Shown piece after piece: positions 1-8,104 of a DNA stretch of 55,988 nt. Position 1 is the first letter of the stretch. Each line of letters begins with the position of its first letter. The notes beneath the pieces are model-generated. The model was given only the letters and a program-made list of their open reading frames with translations, ran no database searches and had not been told where the DNA came from. Location: positions 1 through 55,988 of the forward strand of contig NZ_AMGO01000062.1 in assembly GCF_000299575.1 (NCBI RefSeq), read 5' to 3'. Source of the stretch: Oceaniovalibus guishaninsula JLT2003 (GTDB lineage Bacteria; Pseudomonadota; Alphaproteobacteria; Rhodobacterales; Rhodobacteraceae). The position numbers and the translations under genes were made by a program.

Positions 1-139
1 CGACGACGAATTGGCCCCGGACGTTCGCAAGGCATTTGAGGTTTCGATCCACGCCCCCGTGTGGGGGGCGACCGTTCCAGGCATGGGCGGCGTTGCGACA
101 ATGATGGGTTTCGATCCACGCCCCCGTGTGGGGGGCGAC
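1..139 (-). CRISPR. Type I-C CRISPR array, leader-proximal end (continues beyond the left edge)
   Basis: Two identical 32-bp repeats lie at 41-72 and 108-139. Bases 1-4 (CGAC) match the last four bases of a third copy. The spacers are 36 bp (5-40) and 35 bp (73-107). Read on the minus strand the repeat starts GTCGCC, carries a perfect 7-bp stem (CGCCCCC / GGGGGCG) with a CACAC loop, and ends GTGGATCGAAAC. That is the usual type I-C form, in which the 3' end becomes the crRNA handle. The cas genes to the right are also on the minus strand, so 108-139 is the leader-proximal repeat and 73-107 is presumably the newest spacer. The full spacer count cannot be seen. Confidence 0.96.
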
Positions 140-306
140 CCCTCTCGCTTTATCACCTTGGCGGGGGGGAATAAATGTCGGGTGTTCCGCGAACCCCTTG
201 CTCTTGCCGCCTCGTTCGTTGCCGCACGCATCCTTGCAGGGCCGACGGGCCAGAAAAACATGGCGCGCGAACCTTCGGGGCGAAGGGCGGGCGCTGGGGG
301 TTCGCG
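140..306 (-). promoter_or_regulatory. CRISPR leader region between cas2 and the first repeat
   Basis: These 167 bases lie between the cas2 stop and the first repeat and hold no convincing gene. In minus-strand sense the part next to the repeat is less GC-rich than its surroundings (ACATTTATTCCCC and GGTGATAAAGCG), as expected for a leader carrying the array promoter and the integration site. No specific promoter or IHF site could be assigned by eye. The leader role is inferred from position and repeat orientation. Confidence 0.7.
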
Positions 307-597
307 TCACACGATCAGCAGGGCGTCGGGGTCGTCGGACGGCCTGGCGCCCACATGCTCGACCCGGCGGCGCCATTCACGGCCCAGAAAGTAGAACCGC
401 AGGCTGTCCGTCTCGGCGTCGATGGCGTCCAGCAGGCGGGCGCGCATCCGGGTCCAGCGCGCCGGATCGACCTCGCATTCGAAGACCGAATACTGCACGC
501 GCTGGCCGTGATCCTCGCAGATGCGGGCCACGCGGCGCAAGCGTTTCGCGCCGCCTTCGGTGGCGACCGACACGTCGTAGGTGATCAGCACCAGCAC
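307..597 (-). CDS. cas2: CRISPR-associated endoribonuclease Cas2
   Basis: This 96-residue protein begins LVLITYDVS, the first beta strand of the Cas2 ferredoxin-like fold, with the conserved Asp after Tyr. It continues through RRVARICEDHGQRVQYSVFEC, which is the Cas2 family core. Cas2 dimerises and bridges two Cas1 dimers in the spacer-integration complex. The start chosen is a GTG one base after the cas1 stop. The reading frame extends further upstream but overlaps cas1, and ~96 residues is the normal Cas2 length. It is the last gene of the cas operon before the leader and array. Confidence 0.95.
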   Translation of the reverse strand: MLVLITYDVSVATEGGAKRLRRVARICEDHGQRVQYSVFECEVDPARWTRMRARLLDAIDAETDSLRFYFLGREWRRRVEHVGARPSDDPDALLIV

Positions 598-598
598 G

Positions 599-1627
599 TC
601 ACCAGATCCACGCGGGATAGCCGTCGATGTCGCCCCGCAGACACCGCGCCAGAAGCTGCGCCTGCACCTGCGCCACCAGCCCCAGGGCGATCCGCTCGTC
701 CAGCCAGGCATGGCGCAACTCCACCCGCTTGCGGTCGTGATAGGCTTGCAGGACGGTGCGCCGCCCGCCCTCGGCCAGCAGGACGGCGCCCGTCTCCTGA
801 CGCTCGAAATCGCGGGCGGACAATTGCCGCCGGTTGATCAGCGACAGCGCCACGCGGTCGGCCAGGGCGGCGCGCAACTCCTCCATCAGGTCCAGCGCCA
901 GCGACATGCGGCCGGGGCGGTCGCGGTGCAGGAACCCCATCTGCGGGTCCAGCCCGTGCGCCTCGCAGGCCGCGCGGGTGTCCAGCGCCAGCAGCGCGTA
1001 AAGGAACGACAGCACCGCGTTCACGGCATCGCGCGGCGGGCGGCGGTTGCGGCCGGCGAAGACGAAGGCCGGATCGTCGGTGCGGATCAGATGCGCGAAG
1101 ACCGACCAATAGGCATGGCCCGCCTCGCCCTCCTGACCGCGCAGGATGTCGAGATCGGGCGCGACCAGCGCCAGCCGCGCCGCATCGGCCAGCCGCCTTT
1201 GCGCCGCCTCGACCGCCGCCGCGCCGGGATGGTCGGGATAGTCGCGCAGATGGCGGCGCAGGACGGCGCGCTGGTTGGCGATCTTGGCCGCGACGATCCC
1301 CTGCGCCACGGGCAGCGCGGCCACCGGGTCCGCGGTGGCGCGGTGCTGGGCGCGGCGCAGCAGCACATTGCCCGATTGCGGCCCCTCGATCCGCGCCATC
1401 AGCTTGCCCGACCACCCCAGCCACGCCATCGAGATGCCCTGCGCCGCCGCGAAATGCATCACGTCGGGCGAGGCCGAGGTTTCGCCGAACAGCACAATCT
1501 GCCCCAGCAGATGCGCGGGGCTGCGCTTGACCACGCGGCCGTCGATTTCCACCGCGACCGTCTCGCCGTCCTTGCGCAGCCTCGCGCCCTCGGTCGCGAC
1601 ATACAGCGTGTTGAGCAGGCGCTTCAT
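599..1627 (-). CDS. cas1: CRISPR-associated integrase Cas1 (type I-C)
   Basis: This is the 342-residue catalytic subunit of the spacer-acquisition integrase. The metal-binding triad is visible as E166 (QEGEAGHAYW), H234 (GFLHRDRPGR) and D246 (LALDLMEELR). The N-terminal part (MKRLLNTLYV onward) is the beta-rich dimerisation domain. The ATG overlaps the cas4 stop as ATGA, so translation is probably coupled. A longer frame upstream only covers cas4. Together with Cas2, and with Cas4 for PAM-aware trimming, it adds spacers at the leader end of the adjacent array. All key residues are present, so the adaptation module looks intact. Confidence 0.97.
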   Translation of the reverse strand: MKRLLNTLYVATEGARLRKDGETVAVEIDGRVVKRSPAHLLGQIVLFGETSASPDVMHFAAAQGISMAWLGWSGKLMARIEGPQSGNVLLRRAQHRATADPVAALPVAQGIVAAKIANQRAVLRRHLRDYPDHPGAAAVEAAQRRLADAARLALVAPDLDILRGQEGEAGHAYWSVFAHLIRTDDPAFVFAGRNRRPPRDAVNAVLSFLYALLALDTRAACEAHGLDPQMGFLHRDRPGRMSLALDLMEELRAALADRVALSLINRRQLSARDFERQETGAVLLAEGGRRTVLQAYHDRKRVELRHAWLDERIALGLVAQVQAQLLARCLRGDIDGYPAWIW

Positions 1628-2235
1628 TCCGGCACCCCCGCCCGCGCCAGCCGCCGCGCCACCCAGGTGGCGGCGATGCGCGGCGCCTGCGGGCGGCACA
1701 GCGCGTTCAGCGAACAGGCCTCGCACCGCCCCGCGTCATAGACCGGCGGCGGCAGGTCGCCATCGGCCATCGCGCCGCGCGCTTCGGCGGCCACCCTTGC
1801 CGTCAGCGCGCGCAGGTCGGGATCGAAGGCCACCGCCTGCCGCCGCCGGCGCCCGCCGTAGAACAGCGCGCCTTCGGGCACGGCGCGTCCAATCATTTCT
1901 TCCAGACAGATCGCCTGCGCGCAAAGCTGCACCTCGTCGGCGCGATGGGCCTTGGGACGGCCGCGCTTGTATTCCACCGGAAAGGCCCGCGGCCCGTGCA
2001 TCTCGACCACATCGGCCACGCCATGCACCCCCAGCCGGTCGGACGCGACATGCACGGCGCGCAGCACCCGCATCCCCTCGCGGCTTTCGGGGATGCCGCT
2101 ATCGGCCCGCTCGTGCAGCAGACGGCCCTCGGCGGTCAGGCGGTTTTCCTCCCACAGACGCTCGACATGGATCAGCGCGCATTGGCGCGGGCAGAACAGC
2201 CAGTGCTGCAACGCCGAGATCGGCAGGCTGTCCAC
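1624..2235 (-). CDS. cas4: CRISPR-associated exonuclease Cas4
   Basis: This is a 203-residue RecB-family nuclease with an iron-sulfur cluster. Cysteines C15 (FCPRQC) and C171, C174, C180 (CEACSLNALC) are the expected cluster ligands. H41, D75 (GVADVV), E88 and K90 (PVEYK) form the nuclease motifs. Cas4 processes prespacers so that they are integrated with the right PAM end. The start is GTG, one base after the cas7 stop, and the stop overlaps the cas1 start. A separate Cas4 is typical of type I-C loci. No odd features were seen. Confidence 0.95.
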   Translation of the reverse strand: MDSLPISALQHWLFCPRQCALIHVERLWEENRLTAEGRLLHERADSGIPESREGMRVLRAVHVASDRLGVHGVADVVEMHGPRAFPVEYKRGRPKAHRADEVQLCAQAICLEEMIGRAVPEGALFYGGRRRRQAVAFDPDLRALTARVAAEARGAMADGDLPPPVYDAGRCEACSLNALCRPQAPRIAATWVARRLARAGVPE

Positions 2236-2236
2236 C

Positions 2237-3190
2237 TCACCAGGGCTCGATAAGCGTCACCCCCTGCGGCAGATCGGCGTCGTCCACGTCGATCCGGTAA
2301 TCGGAAAAGGCCCGCGCGGGCGGCCGATTGTGCAGGCCCCTGTCGCCCACCGGCACCGCCTCGCCGTCCACCATGCGGCTGACGGTGACGCGCTCGAACA
2401 GACGGTGCGCCTGCGCGTTGCCCAGATCGCTGTCGTGCCGGAAGGCGATCAGACGGCGCGCGGCCATCATGCCCCGCGCGGCGGAGCGGTCGAGATCCAG
2501 CATGTCGCGCAGCGCCGTCCACAGCAGATCCAGATCGGCCTTGGAAAAGCCCGTCCGCTGCGCCAGCTTGGCGTTGACGAAACCGTGCACCCGGTAAAGC
2601 CCATAGGGCACGACCGCCTTGCGGCCCATCGTCCGTTCCTTGTCGCGGTCCTTTTCGTTGGTGACGGACGACCGGGTGATCGACACCTCCATCGGCATGA
2701 TCGGTTCTTCCGACCGCGCGAAGGACAGTTGCACCGGGCCGCGCACCTGCCCCGCATTGACGCCCGTGGACATGACGGCGCCGAAGGTGCGGATGTCCCA
2801 GAAATTGGCGCACATCCAGTCGGTCAGTTTGCGCGCCTCGGCATCGGCCTTGGGCAGCCTCGAATAATCGTTGGGCTTCTGCGGTGCGACCCCGGTGGCC
2901 TCCCAGGCCTCCTGATGCGCCTCGTTCAGGACCGCGCGCTCGGTGAAATAGATGCGGTGCGGCGCCGCGTTGCCATGCGCTTCGGCCACGTAATTGCGCA
3001 GCTTGCGCTTGATCGACACGTCGGACATCAGCCCCCGGTTCGTCTCGGGGTCCATGCGCGGCATGTTGCCCGCATCCGGGTCGCCGTTGGGATTGCCGTT
3101 CTCGACATCGAGGAACAGCACGAAATCATAGCGGTTCGCCAGCCCGACCCTGCTGGCGGCGTCCTGGTCCAGCGCCGATTGCTCGGTCAT
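2237..3190 (-). CDS. cas7: Cascade backbone protein Cas7 (Csd2, type I-C)
   Basis: At 317 residues this has the usual Csd2 length. It carries the family's N-terminal GNPNGDPD motif at residues 32-39 (inside FLDVENGNPNGDPDAGNMP) and the basic stretch SDVSIKRKLRNYV that follows. Several Cas7 copies coat the crRNA spacer and form the filament of the I-C Cascade complex. The ATG overlaps the cas8c stop (ATGA) and the stop lies one base before cas4, so it is mid-operon. The mid-region RSSVTNEKDRDKERTMGRK is also typical of Csd2. Confidence 0.96.
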   Translation of the reverse strand: MTEQSALDQDAASRVGLANRYDFVLFLDVENGNPNGDPDAGNMPRMDPETNRGLMSDVSIKRKLRNYVAEAHGNAAPHRIYFTERAVLNEAHQEAWEATGVAPQKPNDYSRLPKADAEARKLTDWMCANFWDIRTFGAVMSTGVNAGQVRGPVQLSFARSEEPIMPMEVSITRSSVTNEKDRDKERTMGRKAVVPYGLYRVHGFVNAKLAQRTGFSKADLDLLWTALRDMLDLDRSAARGMMAARRLIAFRHDSDLGNAQAHRLFERVTVSRMVDGEAVPVGDRGLHNRPPARAFSDYRIDVDDADLPQGVTLIEPW

Positions 3191-4956
3191 GCGTCCTCTC
3201 CTTCTTCCTCGATCAGCGCGTCGGCCGCGTCCTCGGCCTTGGCATAGAAGGCCGAGATCTGGTGATAAAAGCCGATGAAGAACCGCCCCTGCGCCTCCAG
3301 CGGCAGGGTTGCGGGCATCTCGCCCTCCAGCTTGTCGAGGATCGCGGCGACGGCCCGGTCGGCCTTGACGCCTGCCCCGGCCTTCATTCCCCCGGCTTTC
3401 CGCAGCGACGACAGGTTGTGCTCATAGCCCCGCATCAGCACCGGAAAGACCCGCGCCGGCGTGGCCGAGGCCGCGCCGAGATATTTCTGCCGCAGCCCCG
3501 CGCCCCGCTCCTGATAGCTTTTCTCGGCATAGCTGTAGGCGCCGAACAGCCGCCCCAGCAGATACGCGGCATCGCGCGCGTCCTCGTCCAGCGCCATCGG
3601 CACCTCCCTGTCGAAATTCCGCCGCAGAACGGCGGCAATCATCGCCGCGCGTCTGCCGTCCATGTTGCCGTGGCGCGCCCGGTCAGGCTCGCCCTCTATC
3701 CTTATGCGGCCCAGAAGGCCCGCCAGCAGCGTCGCGGGATAGCGTCCGCCGGTCAGGATCGCCCGCATCAGATCGCCGCCCAGCCCGGCGGGGATGTTCT
3801 TCGCGTCCCGCTGCGCCGCAAGGTCGTAAAGCAGCGCCCAGGGTTTCGGCGGCAGCTCCACCCCGCCCCTGACGAAGGGCGAAGGCGCGATGGCCATGTC
3901 GTCCCAGAACCGCGTCACCGAACGCGCGAAATCGCCCAACGTGCCCGGATACCAGTAGCGCACCGCCAGCCGCGCCGCGTTCGGCGCCAGCCCCAGCACG
4001 AACAGTCGCGCCTGCGGGTCGAGCGTCTCGTCGCTGCGCGCCGTCCCCGACGCCACCGCCTCGACCCTGGCGCGCAATTCCCGCTCGGCGGCCTCGTCAT
4101 CGGTCCCCGATAGCATGGCATCGAACGTCCATTCCGCCTCTGGCTGGTCGGCCCAGAACGCCACCGTGTCCCCGCCGATCCGCAGATGGTTTCCCGACCC
4201 CTTCGCCAGCAGCGCGTTCAGCGCCGTGCCATAGGCGAAGGCCGCGCCCTCGGAGACCGGGGCGTTGTCGCCCTGCTTCTTGCCGTGGGACGTTTCGGCG
4301 TCGTTGTTGAACGACACCAGCGACGCGCCCGACGATTGCGCGCCCATCACGCCCTTGATCGACGGATGCAGCCGCGCCACCGGCCCCGCCCGCCCCGAGA
4401 CGAGGCACATCGCCGCCCCCTCGCCGCCGCCCGCCAGCAGCGCCTTGGCCGCCGGCAGGTCGTGGACGAACGGCCCGTCGCCAAGGCGGAAGACCACGTT
4501 CTGATCCAGCAGACCGACGGCATCGGGAAAATCCGCAAACCGCTCGGGCACCCATGTCTGGCAAAAGCCACGCAGCGCAACCAGCGCCGGATCGTCGGCG
4601 CCGTCCAGCAGATCCAGATGCGCCGCGCGGAAGGCCTCGTGCTCGGCCAGCGTTCGCCTGCCCTGGCCCGGCCCGTCCGGCGTTTCGGTCACGCCCAGCA
4701 CATAGGCCGTCTTGTCCCAGAACGTGTTCGGCTTCACCCCGGCCGTCCGCTTCACCGCCGCCGGAACCGACATCGCCCGCGCCTGCATCTTTCCCTTGTC
4801 ATCCGGCGCCATCAGCGACCGGATCTTGCGCACCGACCCATCCTCGGCCAGCACCACCACCGCGCCGATCTTCTCGGTCGAGAATCCCGGCCGCGGCCAG
4901 CCCTCCTTCTCGGCGCGCGCCTCGTACAGCGCCGCCAGCTCTTGCAGGACCGTCAC
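3187..4956 (-). CDS. cas8c: Cascade large subunit Cas8c (Csd1, type I-C)
   Basis: This 589-residue protein has the length and gene position of Csd1/Cas8c, the large subunit that recognises the PAM and recruits Cas3. In type I-C an internal start usually also yields the small subunit Cas11c; no internal start was assigned here. The start is GTG (protein begins [14 protein letters not shown]), overlapping the cas5 stop as GTGA. The frame extends much further upstream but that part only overlaps cas5. The family phrase [19 protein letters not shown] lies in the middle. The assignment rests on this sequence character, length and context. Confidence 0.93.
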   Translation of the reverse strand: MTVLQELAALYEARAEKEGWPRPGFSTEKIGAVVVLAEDGSVRKIRSLMAPDDKGKMQARAMSVPAAVKRTAGVKPNTFWDKTAYVLGVTETPDGPGQGRRTLAEHEAFRAAHLDLLDGADDPALVALRGFCQTWVPERFADFPDAVGLLDQNVVFRLGDGPFVHDLPAAKALLAGGGEGAAMCLVSGRAGPVARLHPSIKGVMGAQSSGASLVSFNNDAETSHGKKQGDNAPVSEGAAFAYGTALNALLAKGSGNHLRIGGDTVAFWADQPEAEWTFDAMLSGTDDEAAERELRARVEAVASGTARSDETLDPQARLFVLGLAPNAARLAVRYWYPGTLGDFARSVTRFWDDMAIAPSPFVRGGVELPPKPWALLYDLAAQRDAKNIPAGLGGDLMRAILTGGRYPATLLAGLLGRIRIEGEPDRARHGNMDGRRAAMIAAVLRRNFDREVPMALDEDARDAAYLLGRLFGAYSYAEKSYQERGAGLRQKYLGAASATPARVFPVLMRGYEHNLSSLRKAGGMKAGAGVKADRAVAAILDKLEGEMPATLPLEAQGRFFIGFYHQISAFYAKAEDAADALIEEEGEDA

Positions 4957-5612
4957 GCCATGCGCCCTTCGGCCAGGCAGCGGACCACGTCGATCACGCC
5001 GCCTTCCATCCGCGCGCGATAGAAGACCGATCTCCGCCCGTTGGCATAGTCGATATCGTGCAGCATCCAGCCCAGATCGCGGTCCTCGGCGATGGCTTCG
5101 GGGAAATCCTCGACCAGCTCGAAATCGGCCGGAAACTCGCGCACGCCCAGACAGGGCTGGTGAAAGCACTGGCCCTTTTCGGCCCGCCTGCGGAACATCT
5201 CGGCATGTTTGCCCGGATTGTCCTGCGGCCCGGCACGCGCCGTCATCTCGAAATGCGCCTCGATCCCGTAAGCCACATCCGCAAGGCACAGCATCGCGCG
5301 CTGCTGGCGGTCCTCGTCCACGGCCAGCGCGAGGCCGCCCAAATCGCCCGCCTTCATTGCCGCGCGCGCCTTGTTGGCGGGGATCTTCGACGCCACCTCG
5401 TTGCGGCGGATCGCCTCGAACCGGATGGGGCGCAGCACATGGATGCGGTCCACCACCCAGGCGATCGCGGGCTTCCAGTGGATCGCCTCGAGGATGCCGC
5501 GCGCCGCCGAGGGCGTCATCACATTATACGAGACACGCTCGACCTTCATCTCGGGTCGGGTGAAACACGCGTTCCGCCCGCGCACGAGCAGCCGGATGCC
5601 GGGGGCGGTCAT
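4953..5612 (-). CDS. cas5: Cas5d (Cas5c), pre-crRNA processing nuclease of type I-C
   Basis: This 219-residue RAMP protein takes the place of Cas6 in type I-C. It cuts pre-crRNA at the base of the repeat stem and stays on the 5' handle in Cascade. The N-terminal [20 protein letters not shown] is the usual Cas5d opening, and [17 protein letters not shown] contains the Lys-His pair I expect in the active site. The ATG at 5612-5610 is the first in frame. No cas6 is visible nearby, as expected. A 97-bp gap separates it from cas3, so it may have its own promoter. Confidence 0.94.
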   Translation of the reverse strand: MTAPGIRLLVRGRNACFTRPEMKVERVSYNVMTPSAARGILEAIHWKPAIAWVVDRIHVLRPIRFEAIRRNEVASKIPANKARAAMKAGDLGGLALAVDEDRQQRAMLCLADVAYGIEAHFEMTARAGPQDNPGKHAEMFRRRAEKGQCFHQPCLGVREFPADFELVEDFPEAIAEDRDLGWMLHDIDYANGRRSVFYRARMEGGVIDVVRCLAEGRMA

Positions 5613-5682
5613 GTCGGGAACACATCGTCGGATCTTTCAACCATAGGCGGAACCTTGCCGATGCCGCACAGTCCGTCAACGG

Positions 5683-5695
5683 GTTAATGGTTAAC
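5683..5695. promoter_or_regulatory. Perfect inverted repeat GTTAA-TGG-TTAAC upstream of cas5
   Basis: GTTAATGGTTAAC is a 5-bp-arm perfect palindrome with a 3-bp centre. It lies in the only real gap of the cas operon, about 70 bases upstream of the cas5 start and just after the cas3 stop. It stands out in GC-rich surroundings. It could be an operator for a second promoter driving cas5 through cas2, but no -35/-10 pair is convincing, so the function is inference only. Confidence 0.35.
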
Positions 5696-5709
5696 GCCGG
5701 CTAATCCTT

Positions 5710-7890
5710 TCAGAAAACCCCGCCCACATCGCCGCTCTCGCCCAGACCCGCATCGGCATTGTAAAGGTCGCTGGTCCGCAACACCGCGAACTGTTCCTCG
5801 AACCGCTCGGGCATCCACCAGGCAACCTGACCGCTGTCGCGCAGGGCTTTCCACAGACCCCACGGCACGTTGACGCTATGCGGCGCGACCAGCCGGGCCA
5901 CCGCCCCGGCCGACCCGAAGCGCAGCGTCTTCTGCGTATCGGACGACGCCCCCCACGTGACGCCCCACATCCTGTCCCATACGATGACCGACCGTTCGCC
6001 GCCCGGAATGATGCGAAAGGCCGCCTCGATCTGCTCGAACGGGCAGCACGGTCCGGCCTTCCGGATCGCGTTCAGGATGCCGCGGATCCGCATAGGCCCG
6101 ACCTCGGCGGCGTCCAGCGCATCCTTGCCATAGGCATCCCAAAGCCGCCGGAAATACGACGCGACCGCCGCCTCGCCGATCGGGTCGTCATGGCCCTCGG
6201 CCAGCACATCGCGTCCGATGGCGGCGAACTGTTCCACCGCCGGGGGCGCGGGATGTTCGGACCGGAACACCTCGACCAGGCCCGGCCCGTCCAGCCGCCC
6301 CTCGCGGTTGCACCGCCCGGCGGCCTGCGCGACCGAATCGATCCCCGCCGCCGCGCGCAGCACCACCGGGAAATCCACGTCCACCCCCGCCTCGATCAGC
6401 GATGTGGAAACCAGCCGCACCGGCGCCCCGTCCTTCAGCCGCGCGCGCACATTCGCCAGCACTGCCCGCCGATGCGCGGGCACCATCAGCGTCGAAAGAT
6501 GCGCGGCCCCTTCCGCGCCGCGCACCGCATCGAACAGCGCGCGCGCCTGGCGGCGATTGTCCACGATGGTCAGGATCCGGTCCGCCTTGCGGATCTGGTC
6601 GGCCAGCGCCGCATCGTCCAGCGGCCCGGCATCGCGCACCTCGACCCGCTTCAGCGCCGCGAAAAGCCGGGTTGGATCGGGCGCGATCTCGCGCGCGCCC
6701 TCCAGCGCCTCGCAGCCTGGAAAGCCGCCATCCTTCGTCAGCGCCGGCTGCGTCGCCGTGGACAGCACCACGCTGGCGCCATACCCTTCCATAAGCTCGC
6801 GTAGGGCGGCAAGGCAGGGCCGCAACAGCGGCAGCGGCATCGTCTGCGCCTCGTCCAGCACGATCACCGCGCGCGCAAGTGAGGGCAGCTTGCGGCACCG
6901 TTTCTTGCGCGCGGCATGCAGGCTTTCGAAGAACTGCACCGCCGTCGTCACCACCACCGGCACGTCCCACGATGCGCCCATGACCCGGCGCTGTTCGGCT
7001 TCCGTCTCGTCCTCGCCGTCCCAGTCGGCGTTGGAATGATGTTCCAGCACCGCGTCCTCGCCAAGCACCCGCCGGAAGACATCCGCCGTCTGCTCGATGA
7101 TCGAGGTATAGGGCACCACGAAGATCAGCCGCCGCAATCCGTGCGCCAGCGCGTGATCCAGCCCGAAGCCCAGCGAGGTCAGCGTCTTGCCGCCCCCCGT
7201 GGGCACGGTCAGCGTGAACAGCCCCGGCGCCTCGGCCGCCACGCCGCGCGCATGGGCCAGCACCCGGCGGCGCAGGTCGTTCACCGCGCCCCCGCCGCCC
7301 AGCCCGTCCATATGCGCATCGAAGCTGGCGCGCATCGGGGGCGTCAGGATCGTCGGCCGCTCGGGCACGGTCCGCCCCTCGGCCTCGGCATAGAACGCCG
7401 CCGTCTCGCGGTCGTCGGCATCGCACAGCACGCCGTAAAGCATGCGGACCAGGAATTGCAGGCGATAGAGGGCCAGCTCCGAATCCTCGCCAAGCCGCGC
7501 CGGCGGGACCGGCGTCGGGATGGCGCACCAGTCCGGCAGCGGCATGTCCTCGGCCGTCGCAAGGCGCGCTTTCAGCCGGTCGGGGTCGGGCAGGCGGCCG
7601 TGATGCCCCGCGACGATGCCCGCCAGCGCTCTCCCGAACCCGCCCATCCCCGCCAGCACGCGCGCGCCCTCGGCCGAATGTGCGACCTCAATGCGTTGCC
7701 CCTCCAGCTTGCGCTGGAAGGCGGGCTTGGCCTTGCCCAGATCGTGCAGCAGCCCCAGCATCCGGGCAACGTCCCCGCCGCCGAACGCCTCGGCGCGCGC
7801 CTGCGCGGCTTCGGCGACGCGCAGCGCATGGGCCTCCAGCGTCTCCCATTCGGCGAGGGGGCGGTCGGTGACGGAATGGGCGTATATCAT
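5710..7890 (-). CDS. cas3: CRISPR-associated helicase-nuclease Cas3 (type I-C)
   Basis: This 726-residue Cas3 has an N-terminal HD nuclease domain (H21, H49-D50 in LLHDLGK, H71, H96-H97) followed by a superfamily 2 helicase. The helicase shows Walker A PTGGGKT at 230-236, DEAQ at 346-349, STATQ at 377-381, and a late motif with GRCNREG. It is recruited to Cascade-bound target DNA, which it nicks and degrades. The start taken is the ATG giving MIYAHSVTDR; a longer frame adds 12 unlikely residues. It is the first gene of the cas block and all nuclease and helicase motifs are intact. Confidence 0.96.
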   Translation of the reverse strand: MIYAHSVTDRPLAEWETLEAHALRVAEAAQARAEAFGGGDVARMLGLLHDLGKAKPAFQRKLEGQRIEVAHSAEGARVLAGMGGFGRALAGIVAGHHGRLPDPDRLKARLATAEDMPLPDWCAIPTPVPPARLGEDSELALYRLQFLVRMLYGVLCDADDRETAAFYAEAEGRTVPERPTILTPPMRASFDAHMDGLGGGGAVNDLRRRVLAHARGVAAEAPGLFTLTVPTGGGKTLTSLGFGLDHALAHGLRRLIFVVPYTSIIEQTADVFRRVLGEDAVLEHHSNADWDGEDETEAEQRRVMGASWDVPVVVTTAVQFFESLHAARKKRCRKLPSLARAVIVLDEAQTMPLPLLRPCLAALRELMEGYGASVVLSTATQPALTKDGGFPGCEALEGAREIAPDPTRLFAALKRVEVRDAGPLDDAALADQIRKADRILTIVDNRRQARALFDAVRGAEGAAHLSTLMVPAHRRAVLANVRARLKDGAPVRLVSTSLIEAGVDVDFPVVLRAAAGIDSVAQAAGRCNREGRLDGPGLVEVFRSEHPAPPAVEQFAAIGRDVLAEGHDDPIGEAAVASYFRRLWDAYGKDALDAAEVGPMRIRGILNAIRKAGPCCPFEQIEAAFRIIPGGERSVIVWDRMWGVTWGASSDTQKTLRFGSAGAVARLVAPHSVNVPWGLWKALRDSGQVAWWMPERFEEQFAVLRTSDLYNADAGLGESGDVGGVF

Positions 7891-7957
7891 CCGCCCTCCA
7901 TGCCCGCCCCGGCCCGTCCCGGTCAATCGCGTCCGGCCCCCACACCCGCCCGCACGG

Positions 7958-7991
7958 ATCCCACGGGAATCCTACGGGACTCTTACGCGGA
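7958..7991. repeat. Three tandem 11-12-bp imperfect repeats between tRNA-Pro and cas3
   Basis: ATCCCACGGGA (7958-7968) is followed directly by ATCCTACGGGA (7969-7979, one mismatch) and by the more diverged CTCTTACGCGGA (7980-7991). They lie 26 bases past the encoded CCA end of tRNA-Pro and upstream of cas3. They may be an operator, a recombination scar or chance. The remaining bases of the 7891-8016 gap show no gene. Confidence 0.4.
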
Positions 7992-8016
7992 TAATACGTC
8001 GGAAAAGCGGGGATGA

Positions 8017-8093
8017 TGGTCGGAGTGAGAGGATTCGAACCTCCGGCCCCTGCCTCCCGAAGGCAGTGCTCTACCAGGCTGAGCTACACTCCG
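8017..8093 (-). tRNA. tRNA-Pro (anticodon CGG), CCA encoded
   Basis: A 77-base cloverleaf folds on the minus strand. The acceptor arm is CGGAGTG paired with CACTCCG, with discriminator A and a genomically encoded CCA (8017-8019). The D arm is TAGCTCAGCCTGGTAGAGCA. The anticodon stem is CTGCC/GGCAG with loop TTCGGGA, giving anticodon CGG, and the T arm contains GGTTCGAATCC. Its 5' end is only 11 bases past the stop codon of the permease gene upstream, so it may be cut from a shared transcript. The CRISPR-Cas locus begins on its 3' side. Confidence 0.97.
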
Positions 8094-8104
8094 ACGCCCG
8101 CGAC

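Noticed and set aside
140-306. Second copy of the tRNA-Pro 3' end as an island attachment site within the window
   Set aside because: A visual search of the region left of cas2 found no match to the tRNA 3' sequence. Any such copy must lie outside the window.
599-1741. Plus-strand frame of 386 codons opposite cas1
   Set aside because: It is antisense to cas1 (triad E166, H234, D246 present) and lacks a domain.
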